Below, in pieces: positions 40,934 through 51,581 of a stretch of DNA of 64,000 nt. Both the position numbers and the translations under genes were made by a program. The stretch comes from Arachis hypogaea (lineage: Eukaryota; Streptophyta; Magnoliopsida; Fabales; Fabaceae): positions 89,438,745-89,502,744 of the forward strand of contig NC_092053.1 in assembly GCF_003086295.3 (NCBI RefSeq), in the 5' to 3' direction. Position 1 is the stretch's first letter. Every line of letters starts with the position of its first letter. The notes under the pieces were generated by a model that saw only the letters and a program-made list of their open reading frames with translations, was not told the origin of the DNA and ran no database searches.

Positions 40934-43801
40934 TTATGGTGGTTGAGGATTGTAGTGCCTCAACTTGTTTCCCCTGACTGTGATCCTCCTCTTTGTTCTC
41001 TGGTGTTCAATTTCAGCATGTTCCAACGAGAGTATGTTGCTGACAGTGTAATAGTCATCAGTCTGTTGACTTGCTCCCAGTTGTTGATATATCAATTGCA
41101 CTTTGTCACCTTTGAAAATCCCCTCTGTTGGAATCTTCCTGTTCTTCCAACCCCTTTTTGTTTTGTTTCTGCGTTTCATCCCTTTTTTTGTTGATCTTTC
41201 TTTTCTGGCTGTAGGCTTACCTTGGGGATCTCTCTCTTCAGTGGCTAATACTCCAATATCCCCTTGGACTTTTTCATCCTTCTGCACAATCTTCTGCCTT
41301 GGGATGTTGTTGTGAATCACCTTGTCAATTTCCATGTAGTCCCTCCTCTCATTACTAAACTGGGCTTCTGGTAATACCTTCAAAGTGACACTCTTATCAT
41401 GCATCCGGAGAGTTAGTTCTCCTTGCTCTATGTCTATAATAGCTCTAGCAGTGGGCAAGAATGGCCTTCCCAGTATAATAGAGTCGCCATCATCCCCATC
41501 TGAATCTAGAACCACAAAATCTGCAGGGTATATGAAATTGTCCACCTTAACCAGAAGGTTTTCAATCATACCCCTGGGGTATACAGTTGACTTATCTACT
41601 AGCTCTAGAGATATCCGTACCGGTTTAACTTCCTCTATACGCAGCTTTTTCACCAAGGAGGATGGTATTAAGTTAATACTTGCTCCTAGATCGCACATTG
41701 CTTTAGTGATGGTTAATTCCCCAATGGTGCAAGGCAGCAAGAAGCTCCCTGGGTCCTCAAGCTTCGGAGGAAGCCCTTTTTGAATCAAGGCCCTGCATTC
41801 CTCAGTAAGCAGTATGGTTTCTTTCTCATCCCAACTTCTTTTCTTGTTGATAAGCTCCTTCAAAAACTTGGCATACAGAGGCATTTGCTCAAGTGCTTCA
41901 GCCAAGGGAATATTGATTTCCAGCTTTTTGAAAGTCTCAAGGAACTTATGAAAATGTTAGTCCTTTGTTTCTTTGTTGAACCTCTGGGGATATGGCAGTG
42001 GAGGTGTGATGCTCTTTCCTATTTGCTGCTGTTCCTGAGTTACTTCTTTTGAACCGTGTGGTTGGTTGTCCTTATCTTTGAGTTTCTCAATGCTCTTGTT
42101 TGGCATCACAACTTGATCCTTGGTTTCATCTGCCTTTGTTTGCTCCTCATCTTCTATTGGCCTTTTGCTGCTCTCTGATTGCTTCTTTGTAGTGTCATTA
42201 TTGCTCATCAATGTTCTCCCACTCCTTAATTGTATTTCCTTGCATTCTTCCTTAGGATTTGGAATTGTGTCACTCGGCAGAGAGCTTGAAGGTCTCTCAC
42301 TAGAGATCTGCTTGGAGATTTGCCCCATCTGCCTCTCTAGGCTCTTTATGGAGGCTTCATGGTTCTTGGTTGTCATTTCCTGGTGTTTCAACATTTTATC
42401 CATCAAGGTCTCCAAGTTAGTGAGTCTTTGAGATTCAGGTGATACTTGAGGTGGGTTATGAGATGTGGGTGGTGGATGGTAGGCATTTTGGTTGGTGGGT
42501 TGGTTATTGGATTGGTACTGGTTGGGGTTGGGGTAATTGTTTTGAGGTTTTCTGTAGGGGTTCTGGTTAGTTTGCTGCTGGTTGTGGTTTTGGTTGCTTC
42601 TTGGGTTGTTTTGGTTCGAGTTCCTCTACCATGGTTGTTGGTTTTGGGTGTGATTATCTCCCCATCTGAGGTTTGGGTGGTTCTTCCAGGATGGATTGTA
42701 TGTATCACCATACACTTCATTTGGTCCTTGGTTGTGCATATACTGCACTTGCTCTTGTTGTTGTTCTTCTTGAGTTTCTTCATTTTGCCCCCATGTGGAT
42801 GATGGTTGGCTTGTGTTAACTGCTGCAACTTGGAGGCTATCAATCCTCTTGGCCATTTGCTCAAATTGTTGTTGAATTTGCTGCTGCATCATCTTGTTTT
42901 GAGCTAAGATTGAGTCCACTCCTTCTAGCTCCATTACTCCTCTCCTTTGTGATGGTTGGCGATTTCTTTGGTGAGCAAAGAAGTATTGATTGTTGGCCAC
43001 CATGTCAATAAGATTTTGAGCTTCTTCTGCTATTTTCATCAGTTGCAATGATCCTCCAGCTGAGTGGTCAAGTGATTCTTGAGCCTTTAGAGTGAGTCCT
43101 TCATAGAAGTTCTGTAGCTTGTCCCACTCAGTGAACATTTCTGGTGGACATTTCCTCAGCAGAGCCTTGTATCTCTCCCATGCTTCATACAGATTTTCAG
43201 CATCCAATTGTGTGAATGTTTGCACCTCAGTTTTCAGCCTGATGACTCTTTGAGGTGGATAGAATTTAGCTAGAAATTTAGTCACCAAATCATCCCAGCT
43301 AGTGATGCTTCCTTGAGGAAAAGTTTCAAGCCACTGTGCGGCCTTGTCCCTTAATGAGAACGGGAATAGCAGAAGCTTGTAGGTCTCAGGATTCACGCCA
43401 TTGGACTTGACAGTGTCACAAATCCTTAAGAAGGTAGATAGATGTTGATTTGGATCCTCCAATGGTCCTCCCCCAAACGAGCAGTTGTTTTGGACCAATG
43501 TAATGAGTTGTGGCTTTAATTCAAAGTTGTTTGCATTGACATTAGGGGTGAGAATGCTGCTTCCATAATGCCTAGCATTTGAAAAGGTATAGGAGGCCAA
43601 AACTCTCCTCTAGGGTGGGTTGTTGTTGTTATTGTCTGCTCCACCAGGTGGATTGGTTGAATGTTCCTCCATATCTTGGAATTCTTCTTCTGATTCCTCT
43701 TCTCCAACAATATTTTTCCCTCTTTCAGCTCTTCTTAACCTCCTGAGAGTTCTTTCGTCTTGTTCATGAAAAGTGGGTGTGGTTCTTCTTGTACCTGACA
43801 T
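40934..43801 (-). pseudogene. gag: E1 gag-protease with integrase-like tail, three stops
   Basis: ATG at 43799-43801 (MSGTRRTTPTFHEQDERTLR). A single frame of about 956 codons runs to TAA at 40934-40936 but is broken by stops at 43610-43612, 42626-42628 and 41957-41959, with no frameshift needed. Order: Gag core (42626-43600; NNFELKPQL, LRICDTVKSNGVNPETYKLL, YEAWERYKALLRKCP), Q/N-rich linker, then protease (AMCDLGASINLIP, ILGRPFLPTARAIIDIEQGE). The final part, GWKNRKIPTEGIFKGDKVQL to RGNKLRHYNPQPP, resembles the end of Athila Pol beyond the integrase core. The three stops make it non-functional. Confidence 0.8.
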
Positions 43802-43980
43802 ACACGCAGAACATAAGAAACACACAAACCAGTGACACTTCAATCTACTGCTAGAATGAAGTTTTAGTTAGCTTAAGCAAAAATTCAAACAGTTAGTGGG
43901 TTAGTCAAAATTAGAGAAAAATAAAGAAAAAGTGCTTGATCTAGATCACCACCTCACTTAATCATTGTCAATCTAATCAA
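43802..43980 (-). other. E1 short 5' leader
   Basis: About 180 bp between primer site and gag. It contains sequence collinear with the A and B leaders (TCTAGATCACCACCTCACTT). Much shorter than in the N family. Confidence 0.6.
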
Positions 43981-43998
43981 TCCCCGGCAACGGCGCCA
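43981..43998 (-). other. Primer-binding site, tRNA-Asp
   Basis: TCCCCGGCAACGGCGCCA on the plus strand, six bases from the LTR. Confidence 0.9.
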
Positions 43999-44911
43999 AA
44001 AACTTGATGAGTATTTTTGTGGAAAAACGAATTTCTCCAAAACACCCAAAACTAACCGGCAAGTGCACCGGGTCGCATCAAGTAATAATAACTCACGGGA
44101 GTGAGGTCGATCCCACAGGGATTGAAGGATTGAGCAATTTTAGTTTAGTGGTTGATTTAGTCAAGCGAATCAAGATTTGGTTGAGAGATTTGTGATTTGC
44201 AGAATTTAAATTGCATAGAAAGTAAAGGGAATGGGTAATTGGCATGAAATTAAAGAGAACTGAAATTTAAAGTGCTGAATCTTAAAGAACAAGAAATTAA
44301 ATGGCAGAAACTTAGAACACAAGAAATGTAAATTGCAGAATCTTAAAGTGCAAGAAATGTAAATGGCTTGAATTGTAAAGGGAATTGGGAATTGGATTTG
44401 CAGAATTTAAACAAGGAAAAGTAAATTGCAACAAACAGAGAAGTAAAGGGTGACTTGAATCGAACCGGATCTTAAAACAGAAATGTGAATGAGATTGAAA
44501 AACATTCAACAGAGGATGTAAAATTGGAATTCACATCTCAGGACTCAAGAGACTAGATAACCAAGTCTAGATCTCAATGCCTTCCTAGATCCAACAAGAG
44601 TAATTGCAAAGGAAATGTAAATTGCAGAGAAAGTAGATGAGAGAGCAAGTAACAGAAACTGAAATTCAATTAAGCAGAGAATTAAACAAGATCCCAAGGT
44701 GAGATTGAAAAAGAAGTTATTCAATTCTCCACCCAAGATCCGAAGCAAGAAAATTAAAGAGTGCTGGGCAAGAACAAGGAAGAAGAGAGATCAATTCTCC
44801 TCCCCAATTCTCTTGAATTAAAATAACAATGCTAGAATGTAAAATGAGCTCTCTGCTGCAAGTATTGAAAAATTCTAAAAAGGAAGCTCTCCGAAAAACT
44901 TAAATCCCATG

Positions 44912-44920
44912 CTATTTATA
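44912..44920 (-). promoter_or_regulatory. LTR TATA box
   Basis: CTATTTATA on the plus strand, TATAAATAG in sense. Confidence 0.6.
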
Positions 44921-45128
44921 CACTTTCTTCAAATGGTCCTCAAGCCTTCAATTGGGCCTTTGCTCTTGATGGAATTGGGTTGATAGAGGCCTTGGTTGAT
45001 TGCTCTTGGAGTTTGGAGAAGAACCGAATTGAACTGGGTTTGAAATCATGAATGCTTGAGTAAAAGTTTGAGTAAAAGTTTGAGGCAAACTTTTACTCCA
45101 ACTTTTCACATCAGCCACCATCTTTTAC

Positions 45129-45360
45129 TGATATCAACGTTGGGGCAAAAGTTTGGGGTCAAACTTTTGCTCCAACGTTGGCCTCCCCTTGCACACTCAT
45201 GGCGCCAACGTTAGCCAAAAAGTTAGAGGCTAACGTTGGCTCAAACTTTTGCTCTCCAGGGTGTGTTGTTCATGCGCCAACGTTTGCCAAAAGGTTAGGG
45301 GCTAACGTTGGCGCAAACTTTTGCTCTCCAGGGTGTTGATTTGTGATGCCAAAAGTTTGC
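45129..45360. repeat. U3 hairpin array, E1/E2 LTR
   Basis: Inverted repeats on CAACGTTGG and GCGCCAACGTT with AAAGTTTG units, homologous to 7529-7708 but with differences (for example AGGTTAGGGGC in one loop). CTCCAGGGTGT occurs twice between them. Confidence 0.75.
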
Positions 45361-46975
45361 CAAAAAGTTTGAGGCTAACTTTTGCTCCAGCTTTTTGCCC
45401 AAAAGTTTGCACAAAAGTTTGAGGCAAACTTTTGGTCCAGCTTTTTGCTCCCTGGTTCATTTTCACTTATTCCAAAAGTTTGAGCTAAAGTTTGAGGCAA
45501 ACTTTTGCTCAAACTTTTTGTCCTCTCTTCCTTCTAACCATTCCTTCTTTCTTCAACCTTTCTCCAAGCTTTCTTCACCTATCATTAATCAACCAAACAC
45601 ATCAAAGCTATGCTCAAAATCATGAGATATTCATTCTTTCATAATATGTGACAATTATAGCATAAAACCTCATGAAATAGCATGAATTCATACATGGTTG
45701 ATTAAATCAAAGGAAACATGAAAATCTACCCAATTGGCTTGCTTATGGCTCAAGAAAGTGCATAATTCAATTGAAAACAAAAGAAAAAGGCTAGTGAAAC
45801 TAGGCTAAGATGACTTGTCATCACAACACCAAACTTAAAGCTTGCTTGTCCCCAAGCTAGAAATGATTTATGCTCAAAGGTCCTTTCAATTAAGACGGAT
45901 TGAAGAACAACTTGTAAAGTCCTGTAAGTGAAGTGATTAAGTAACAGTGGGGTGAACTCTAAATCATATGCTCATGCAAGGGCTTCAGTGCTCACTAGTC
46001 CTCACATATTGGGAGTCTTAGGTCTTAGGATTTTCATCCAAATGGTATCATAGAGATCTCTTTATATGTAATCTCCTTGAAGCAGCTTATAGTTTCTTTG
46101 CTTTGGCCTTGACTCTAAGTGTCATGTCTCAAAGTGGCTCTTTAGATAAGCTTTCAATCAATACTCCTAAACCAGTTGGTTTTAAGGTATTAGGTGTTAA
46201 AGCACCCCTAAGGATTTATTTGCTCAAGCCTCTTTCCTTGACACAACTCAACCACAAGCATTTACTAGGCTAACAACTCTTTGAGTTTTGTTTCTTCTTT
46301 CTTTTTCTGCCTTGTAATTGATGCTCAGAGCCTTGGGCCATGTTCTTTTTGTTTTTGTATTTTCTTTTCTTTCTTTTGTTTTGTTTGCTGCTTCTTGGAT
46401 CAATAGATTTTTGAGAATCTCCACAATACTTCTTTGTACTTCATGTCCTGCCTATGAGCTCCCATGCAAGTTTTCACAAGCATGCATCCTCAATACATGA
46501 TCATACAACTAGAACCACCACTTCTCTTAATCTTTTGCTTTCCTCAAAATTGTTTAATTCCTCAATCCTTCTTTTCAAAGAACTTTCATTTGATGCAATT
46601 TTTGAACATTGAGTGCAAACAAGTTTTGAAGAGAAAAATGTTGTGAATGATCAAGCATCTTGCTTATTGAATTGCAGAAAAACTATACTAGACAGAAGGA
46701 TAGATAAGGATATGATATTACTTTCAATCATAGCAGTGTTTGATGTAAAACAATTACTTAACAATACAACCTTTTGGAATCTACTTGCTGTCCTCCTCCT
46801 CATCATCCTCATTGCTGGTTTTAGCATTCCTCTTTCATTTCTTTGGGTGATGATGCTTAATCCTTCCAAAAGCTTGTATGACACTCTGTAATGATATTGA
46901 AAGTTGCTTGTTCCCAAAGCACTTGAAAAATGGTTAGCATGCATGATTTATTTGTGGGCCTTTGTACTTACTTTG

Positions 46976-47250
46976 GTATGGGAACACCAAACTTAGTACC
47001 TTGCCAATGGTTCTTGTGCATCGAATTAACCATGTGTGAAACTCTTTTTCTTTTTTTTTTTTTTCTTTTTTCAAAAGCAATAAAACTGAAAACTACGAAA
47101 CAGCAGAACAGTTAACTAGTTTATCTAACATGTTTGAAGCTAGCATTATGCAGAAAGTGAGAATGTGTGTTTATGATGGGATTTTGGTGGAACACCAAAC
47201 TTAGAATTCTTCATTCTCCCTTATATTGTTTTGGTGTGCAACACCAAACT
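46976..47250 (-). repeat. TAAGTTTGGTGTT hairpin motifs, E2
   Basis: Plus-strand AACACCAAACTTAG near 46983, 47192 and 47240, each preceded by a GGTATGGG, GGTGG or GGTGTGC complement, as in A and B. Confidence 0.65.
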
Positions 47251-47321
47251 TAGCTTCTTGCAATATAGATAAAACTAATTAACCTTTTTATTGAAATAGC
47301 TATGAAAAGAAAACTACCTCA

Positions 47322-47369
47322 GGTTGGGTTGCCTCCCAACAAGCGCTCTTTTATTGTCACTAGCTTGAC
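47322..47369 (-). promoter_or_regulatory. Conserved post-ORF stem-loop
   Basis: GGTTGGGTTGCCTCCCAAC then AAGCGCTCTTTTATTGTCAC; 16 bases from the gag stop at 47386. Confidence 0.7.
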
Positions 47370-47385
47370 ATCCTTCATTTTGTGC

Positions 47386-47539
47386 TCATGGAAGTTGAGG
47401 CTTCTGTTGCCTTAGGTTTCCTCCTCTTGCTATGGGCTTCCTTCCCTCTGTTTCTCTTTCCATAGCCTTCTTACTTTCCTCCATGACTCCCTTCACTTTC
47501 AATCCAGCATCCTTTTCATGGCTCTTTGGGTTCAGAGTC
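47386..47539 (-). pseudogene. C-terminal end of shrunken gag, E2
   Basis: Minus-strand frame ending RGGNLRQQKPQLP then TGA (47386-47388), the same as the end of the plus-strand copy at 58508. Cut at 47539 by F; the rest of this ORF is missing. Confidence 0.55.
47535..47539. other. Target-site duplication of F, left
   Basis: GAGTC; right copy 57069-57073 is CAGTC (one change). The uninterrupted E2-like copy (complement of about 58350-58375) reads GGTTCAGAGTCCCCTTCTTC, confirming the empty site. Confidence 0.85.
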
Positions 47540-48488
47540 TGATGCGCATAAACTTGTTATGCCACGATTTAGGAAATTGCACGATCGGCAAAATTCCTTC
47601 CGGCAAGTGCACCGGTTATCGTCAAGTAAAAACTCACAATAGAGTGAGGTCGAATCCCACAAGGATTGGTTGAGTGAGCAATTCGGATTAGAAGTGTGTT
47701 CTAGTTGAGCGGAATCAAGATTTAGATGAGAATTGCGGAATGTAAAATTGGCGGGAAACGTAAATGACAAGAAATTGAAATGGCGGAATCTTAAATTGCA
47801 TGAATTAAAGAGCAGAAGCTAAATTGCTGAAATTAAAAGGGAATGGGGGTGATTGCATGAATTGAGTTGCAGAATGTAAAGAGAAAGTGGAAATCAGAAA
47901 TGGAAATTCATTGGGTTATAGGAGATATTGAGATCTCCGAATCAAAACATGTTTATCTCTTCCTCAACCAATGCGTTCATTGAATTTGCTTGGCAATCTT
48001 ATATGATTGGATCCCAATCCCTTGGCTCACCAATTCTCTCTAAAAACAAACAAATTCCCAATCCCTTGGTTTAAATGTTCATAAGAAGAGATGATGCTCG
48101 ATCACTGATTATACCACACAGTTTCATGAACCACAATTTGGTAGGATTACATGTCACAATATCCATCCAAACCCCAATCCAATTCACTGTGAGAAAGCTT
48201 CTCTAGCATGAATCCTCCATTCCTTTCCCAAGGTTCCGAAGGATTCCAATTATGGGTAGTTTCTTTCCCAAGACAACTACCCAATGGAATTAGATCGAGA
48301 AGCTTTCTAACAAAATTCAAGAGAAAAGATTGAAGAAGAAGATAAACTATTATTGATTCATTGAATTACAATAGAGCTCCCTAACCCAATGAAAGGGGGT
48401 TTAGTGAGTCATAGCTCTGAATTCAATTACAAGATATGAAAACTAGCTAAATGAAAAGGTCAAAGTCCTCCCTAACTTAAATTCTATC

Positions 48489-48497
48489 CTATTTATA
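48489..48497 (-). promoter_or_regulatory. LTR TATA box
   Basis: CTATTTATA, TATAAATAG in sense, about 330 bp downstream of the hairpin array. Also at 55624-55632 in the 5' LTR. Confidence 0.6.
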
Positions 48498-48820
48498 CAC
48501 TTTCTATATTGAGCTTCTGTTGTGTTTCTTGGGCTTTGAGGCCTCTCCCTGCTTTCCTTTTGCCTTGGGTTTATGATCCATAATCTTGATGAGGCTGTTG
48601 ATCCAAATTCTGTAATATTCATTGAGCCAACTTAGTGATAATCAAATAAAGACACATGACTCAATAAATTGAAATTTCAGACTCATCAATCCTTCAGGCC
48701 CAATCCCATAAACCATGATATTCAATTGGGTTTCATACCAGAGTAAGTTTAAGTTAATGTTTGTGTTCAAATACTAACTTAAACCGCAATATTTTTGGCC
48801 AAGAAACCTTTTCCAAGAGT

Positions 48821-49630
48821 GGCGTTTAAGTTGCAGTTTAAGCTTAAACTGCAGCTTAAACGCCAGACACTTCCAGTGATGCCTTTTGTGGGAGCACGTT
48901 TAAGCTTCAGTTTAAGGTTAAACTGAAGCTTAAACGTGGAAATGGAAGAAGGCAGCCCTGGAGGGTAACTTAGTCGAACACGTTTAAGCTTCAGTTTAAG
49001 GTTAAACTGAAGCTTAAACGTGGAGATAGGATAGGCAGCCCTGGAGGTCGAACACGTTTAAGCTCCAGTTTAAGGTTAAACTGGAGCTTAAACGTGGAAA
49101 TAGAGAAAGCCATCCTGGAGGTCGAACACGTTTAAGCTCCAGTTTAAGGTTAAACTGGAGCTTAAACGTGGAAGCTGAGAAAGGTAGCCCTGGAGGTGTC
49201 GAACACGTTTAAGCTCCAGTTTAAGGTTAAACTGGAGCTTAAACGTGGAAATGGAGAAAGCAACCCTGGAGGAGAAAACTTGGTCGAACACGTTTAAGCT
49301 CCAGTTTAAGGTTGAACTGGAGCTTAAACGTGGAATTGGCTCCCTGGTGCATTTCCCATTTCTGGCGTTTAACCTCCAGTTTAAGGTTAAACTGGAGGTT
49401 AAATGTGGAAATGCTTCCTGAGTGGAATTCTCATTCTGGCGTTTAACCTCCAGTTTAAGGTTAAACTAGAGGTTAAACGTGGAAATGCTTCTTTGGTGAG
49501 ACTTTCATTCTGGCGTTTAACCTCCAGTTTAAGGTTAAACTGGAGGTTAAACTTCAGTTTCAGCATTTCTTAGCCTTCATGATTCTGGCGTTTAAGCTCC
49601 AGTTTAAGCTTAAACTGGAACTTAAACTCC
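48821..49630. repeat. Array of 11 long hairpins in U3, type F
   Basis: Units of 42-44 nt start near 48821, 48895, 48979, 49053, 49127, 49204, 49289, 49364, 49438, 49512 and 49587. Several have perfect 20-bp arms around a 4-nt AGGT loop. Arm cores differ in a paired way: GCTTC/GAAGC, GCTCC/GGAGC, CCTCC/GGAGG. Spacers of about 30-40 bp often contain CCCTGGAGG and TCGAA. Confidence 0.95.
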
Positions 49631-49935
49631 ACATGTGATATTCAAGCTTCCTTTATTGATTTTGTTGCTTCCTTGCCTAGCCTCTTCTTTCCTGAAATCA
49701 TCCAAACAATTGCATCAAAGTCTTGCAAAATTTCATGAGAATTCTTCCATTCATAGCATTCAAGTAATATAACTAAAACTCATGGAATTTGCATCAAAAT
49801 CATACTGTTTGGATGGTTCATTGTTTTGTTATTCATTTAACCATTCTTGGTTACTTTAAGCTCAAGAAAATGCATAAAACAACTAAAACTAACAGAAAAA
49901 TGCTAGTGAAACTAGCCTAAGATGCCTTGGCATCA

Positions 49936-49949
49936 CAACACCAAACTTA
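49936..49949 (-). other. Polypurine tract, type F
   Basis: CAACACCAAACTTA abuts the LTR; followed by ATACTTGCTTGTCCCTAAGC. Confidence 0.65.
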
Positions 49950-51521
49950 ATACTTGCTTGTCCCTAAGCAAGTCCTGAGTTATTTGAGAAGAAAGTATGA
50001 AACAGAAAGCAATTACATTGGCTATATTAGCAAGCATTTGAAGTTCATCAGAAGGGTTTTATGCAGAAAGTTGCAGCATCACTTTTTCATTCTTATCAGG
50101 TAAGATTATCACTTTTTCATTGCATCCATCAAACACTGCTATGGCCTCTTGTTATTCTTATGTCCTTGGCACTTTTCTCTTCTTTGTTTTTCTTTTCTTT
50201 TTCTTAGAGCTCCTTTGCTCCTTGTTTGCTTAGTGTCATGTGTTGCACAAGCCTTTGGCATTTTCTTTTTCTTATCAGTGCACTACACATATCCACTTTA
50301 GGCATTTTAGTTCACATTTCTTCTTGAGACATTGGTGCCCAGCACCTCTTTGTGTGACTAAATGTTTTGTATTTAGGTTGCTCTTGATAATGGACTTTTG
50401 GTTGATAATCCCGGGTTAGTTAACCCAAGTTACCAAGTATTGAAACACTCCTCAGAACCTATTCATCCAAGCATATCCTTAATACATAAACACCACAGGC
50501 ATTTGTCTCAGAAGTTCAAACCATTGGTGCCTAGCTTATTTTCTCAATTTTTTTTTTGCTTTTTGGTTGCCCTTTTTCAGTGGCTTTTTCTTCTTCTTTT
50601 TCTTTCTTTTTCATGGCCAAAGACATTTATTCATCAAGATCCATAGACAGTTTTCAATTTCTACACAAAAAATGATAATTCTACACTCTATTTCCAGTGA
50701 TCTGACTTAAACAATCAAGCATGCATACCACCACTTAATTCTACTTGATTTGTCACTAATTGAGCCAAGTTACTTTTGTTCAAACTTTTCTTTTATTTTT
50801 GGAAACAGAACAAGCATGGCAAGCATTTGTTTAAGAAGGTGAAGTTATATCCAAACATCTAGGCATTCACTTTATTCAAAGCAATAAACAGACAAACATA
50901 CTAGTAACTTCACATTCCAGAAAGATTCAACAATTACAGTTTAAACCAGAACAAGCATGCTTTTGTTTGCCCTTTTTAAAGAATTGTCAAGGAACAACAC
51001 CACCTTGTGAAATTTCTTGTTTTCTCTTTGTTGCCAGGAAACAATTTGATTTCTCCTTCTTCTCCTAATTGTTGCTTCATGCTTTAAGATCCTTGTTTCC
51101 TTTCCTGCAAAGAGTGATGAAGTTGCTTGCTTCTCAAGCACTTGAGTGGTTAGCTCAACTATGTGTGGGTAAGTCTCTGAGTCTTAAGTTGGTGTGTGAA
51201 CACCAAACTTAGTCTCCCACTTACTTCTCTGTTCTTTGAATCCTTGAATTCTCTTTGGAATGAAGTTGCTGCTAAGGGTTTTAAGCATTTTTGTGACTGC
51301 TTAGAATGCTTGTTCCTTTCATATAATTCAAAGGTTGTTGTGTACAGTTGATCTTTATGGTGGAACACCAAACTTAGAGTCACACATTCCCCTTTGAATT
51401 ATTGATCCACGAATTCATTGTTTGGTGTGAAACACCAAACTTAATTCTTTGCAATGCACAGAAACTACTTCACCCTTTTTATTGAAACAAATAAAAGAAA
51501 CAGCAAAAGGGTATTACCTCA
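49950..51521 (-). other. Type F 3' non-coding region
   Basis: No supported ORF. Hairpin-forming AACACCAAACTTA copies near 51198, 51365 and 51430. Pyrimidine-rich plus-strand stretches (50160-50290, 50540-50615) are purine in sense. Confidence 0.6.
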
Positions 51522-51569
51522 GGTTGGGTTGCCTCCCAACAAGCGCTTCTTTAACGTCATTAGCTTGAC
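51522..51569 (-). promoter_or_regulatory. Conserved post-ORF stem-loop
   Basis: GGTTGGGTTGCCTCCCAAC then AAGCGCTTCTTTAACGTCAT, 12 bases from the gag-protease stop. Confidence 0.7.
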
Positions 51570-51581
51570 GGTTGTCCTTTG

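Larger units (their letters stand above)
39031..45823 (-). mobile_element. E1: minus-strand gag-protease element with type A LTRs
   Basis: Truncated 3' LTR (to 39373), polypurine tract 39374-39387, interior with one long broken frame, primer site 43981-43998 and a full 5' LTR 44005-45823. Same LTR family as A and B, but with gag-protease retained, so it is closer to the ancestor of those deletion forms. Confidence 0.85.
44005..45823 (-). repeat. Type A LTR shared by E1 and E2 (1,819 bp)
   Basis: Plus strand TGATGAGTATTTTTGTGG to GATGACTTGTCATCA. It acts as 5' LTR of E1 (primer site at 43981) and as 3' LTR of E2 (polypurine tract at 45824). TATAAATAG at 44912-44920. Carries the CAACGTTGG hairpin array (45129-45360) seen in the 3' LTR of A. 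Confidence 0.9.
45824..47539 (-). mobile_element. E2: partial minus-strand element, interrupted by F
   Basis: Polypurine tract (CAACACCAAACTTA, 45824-45837), a type A-like 3' region, conserved stem-loop and the end of a shrunken gag frame. F is inserted at 47540. About 16 further bases of E2 (57074-57089) remain beyond F before an inverted junction. Confidence 0.75.
47540..49935 (-). repeat. 3' LTR of type F element
   Basis: Plus strand TGATGCGCATAAACTTG to CTAAGATGCCTTGGCATCA. In sense it begins TGATGCCAAGGCATC, a palindrome that differs from type A at two paired positions. Contains 11 large hairpins (48821-49630) and TATAAATAG (48489-48497). Confidence 0.95.

Noticed and set aside
42446..42802. 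118-codon V/L-rich plus-strand ORF
   Set aside because: Antisense of the Q/N-rich gag linker of E1.
44005..45823. Solo LTR
   Set aside because: Flanked by a primer site on one side and a polypurine tract on the other, so it is shared by two element interiors.
48821..49630. Repeat-spacer regularity resembling a CRISPR array
   Set aside because: Units are palindromes of varied sequence with similar, non-unique spacers, inside a plant LTR. Nothing prokaryotic is present.
48821..49630. Each hairpin as a microRNA precursor
   Set aside because: Arms are only about 20 bp with 4-nt loops, too short for a normal plant pre-miRNA. A small-RNA source remains possible but is not shown.
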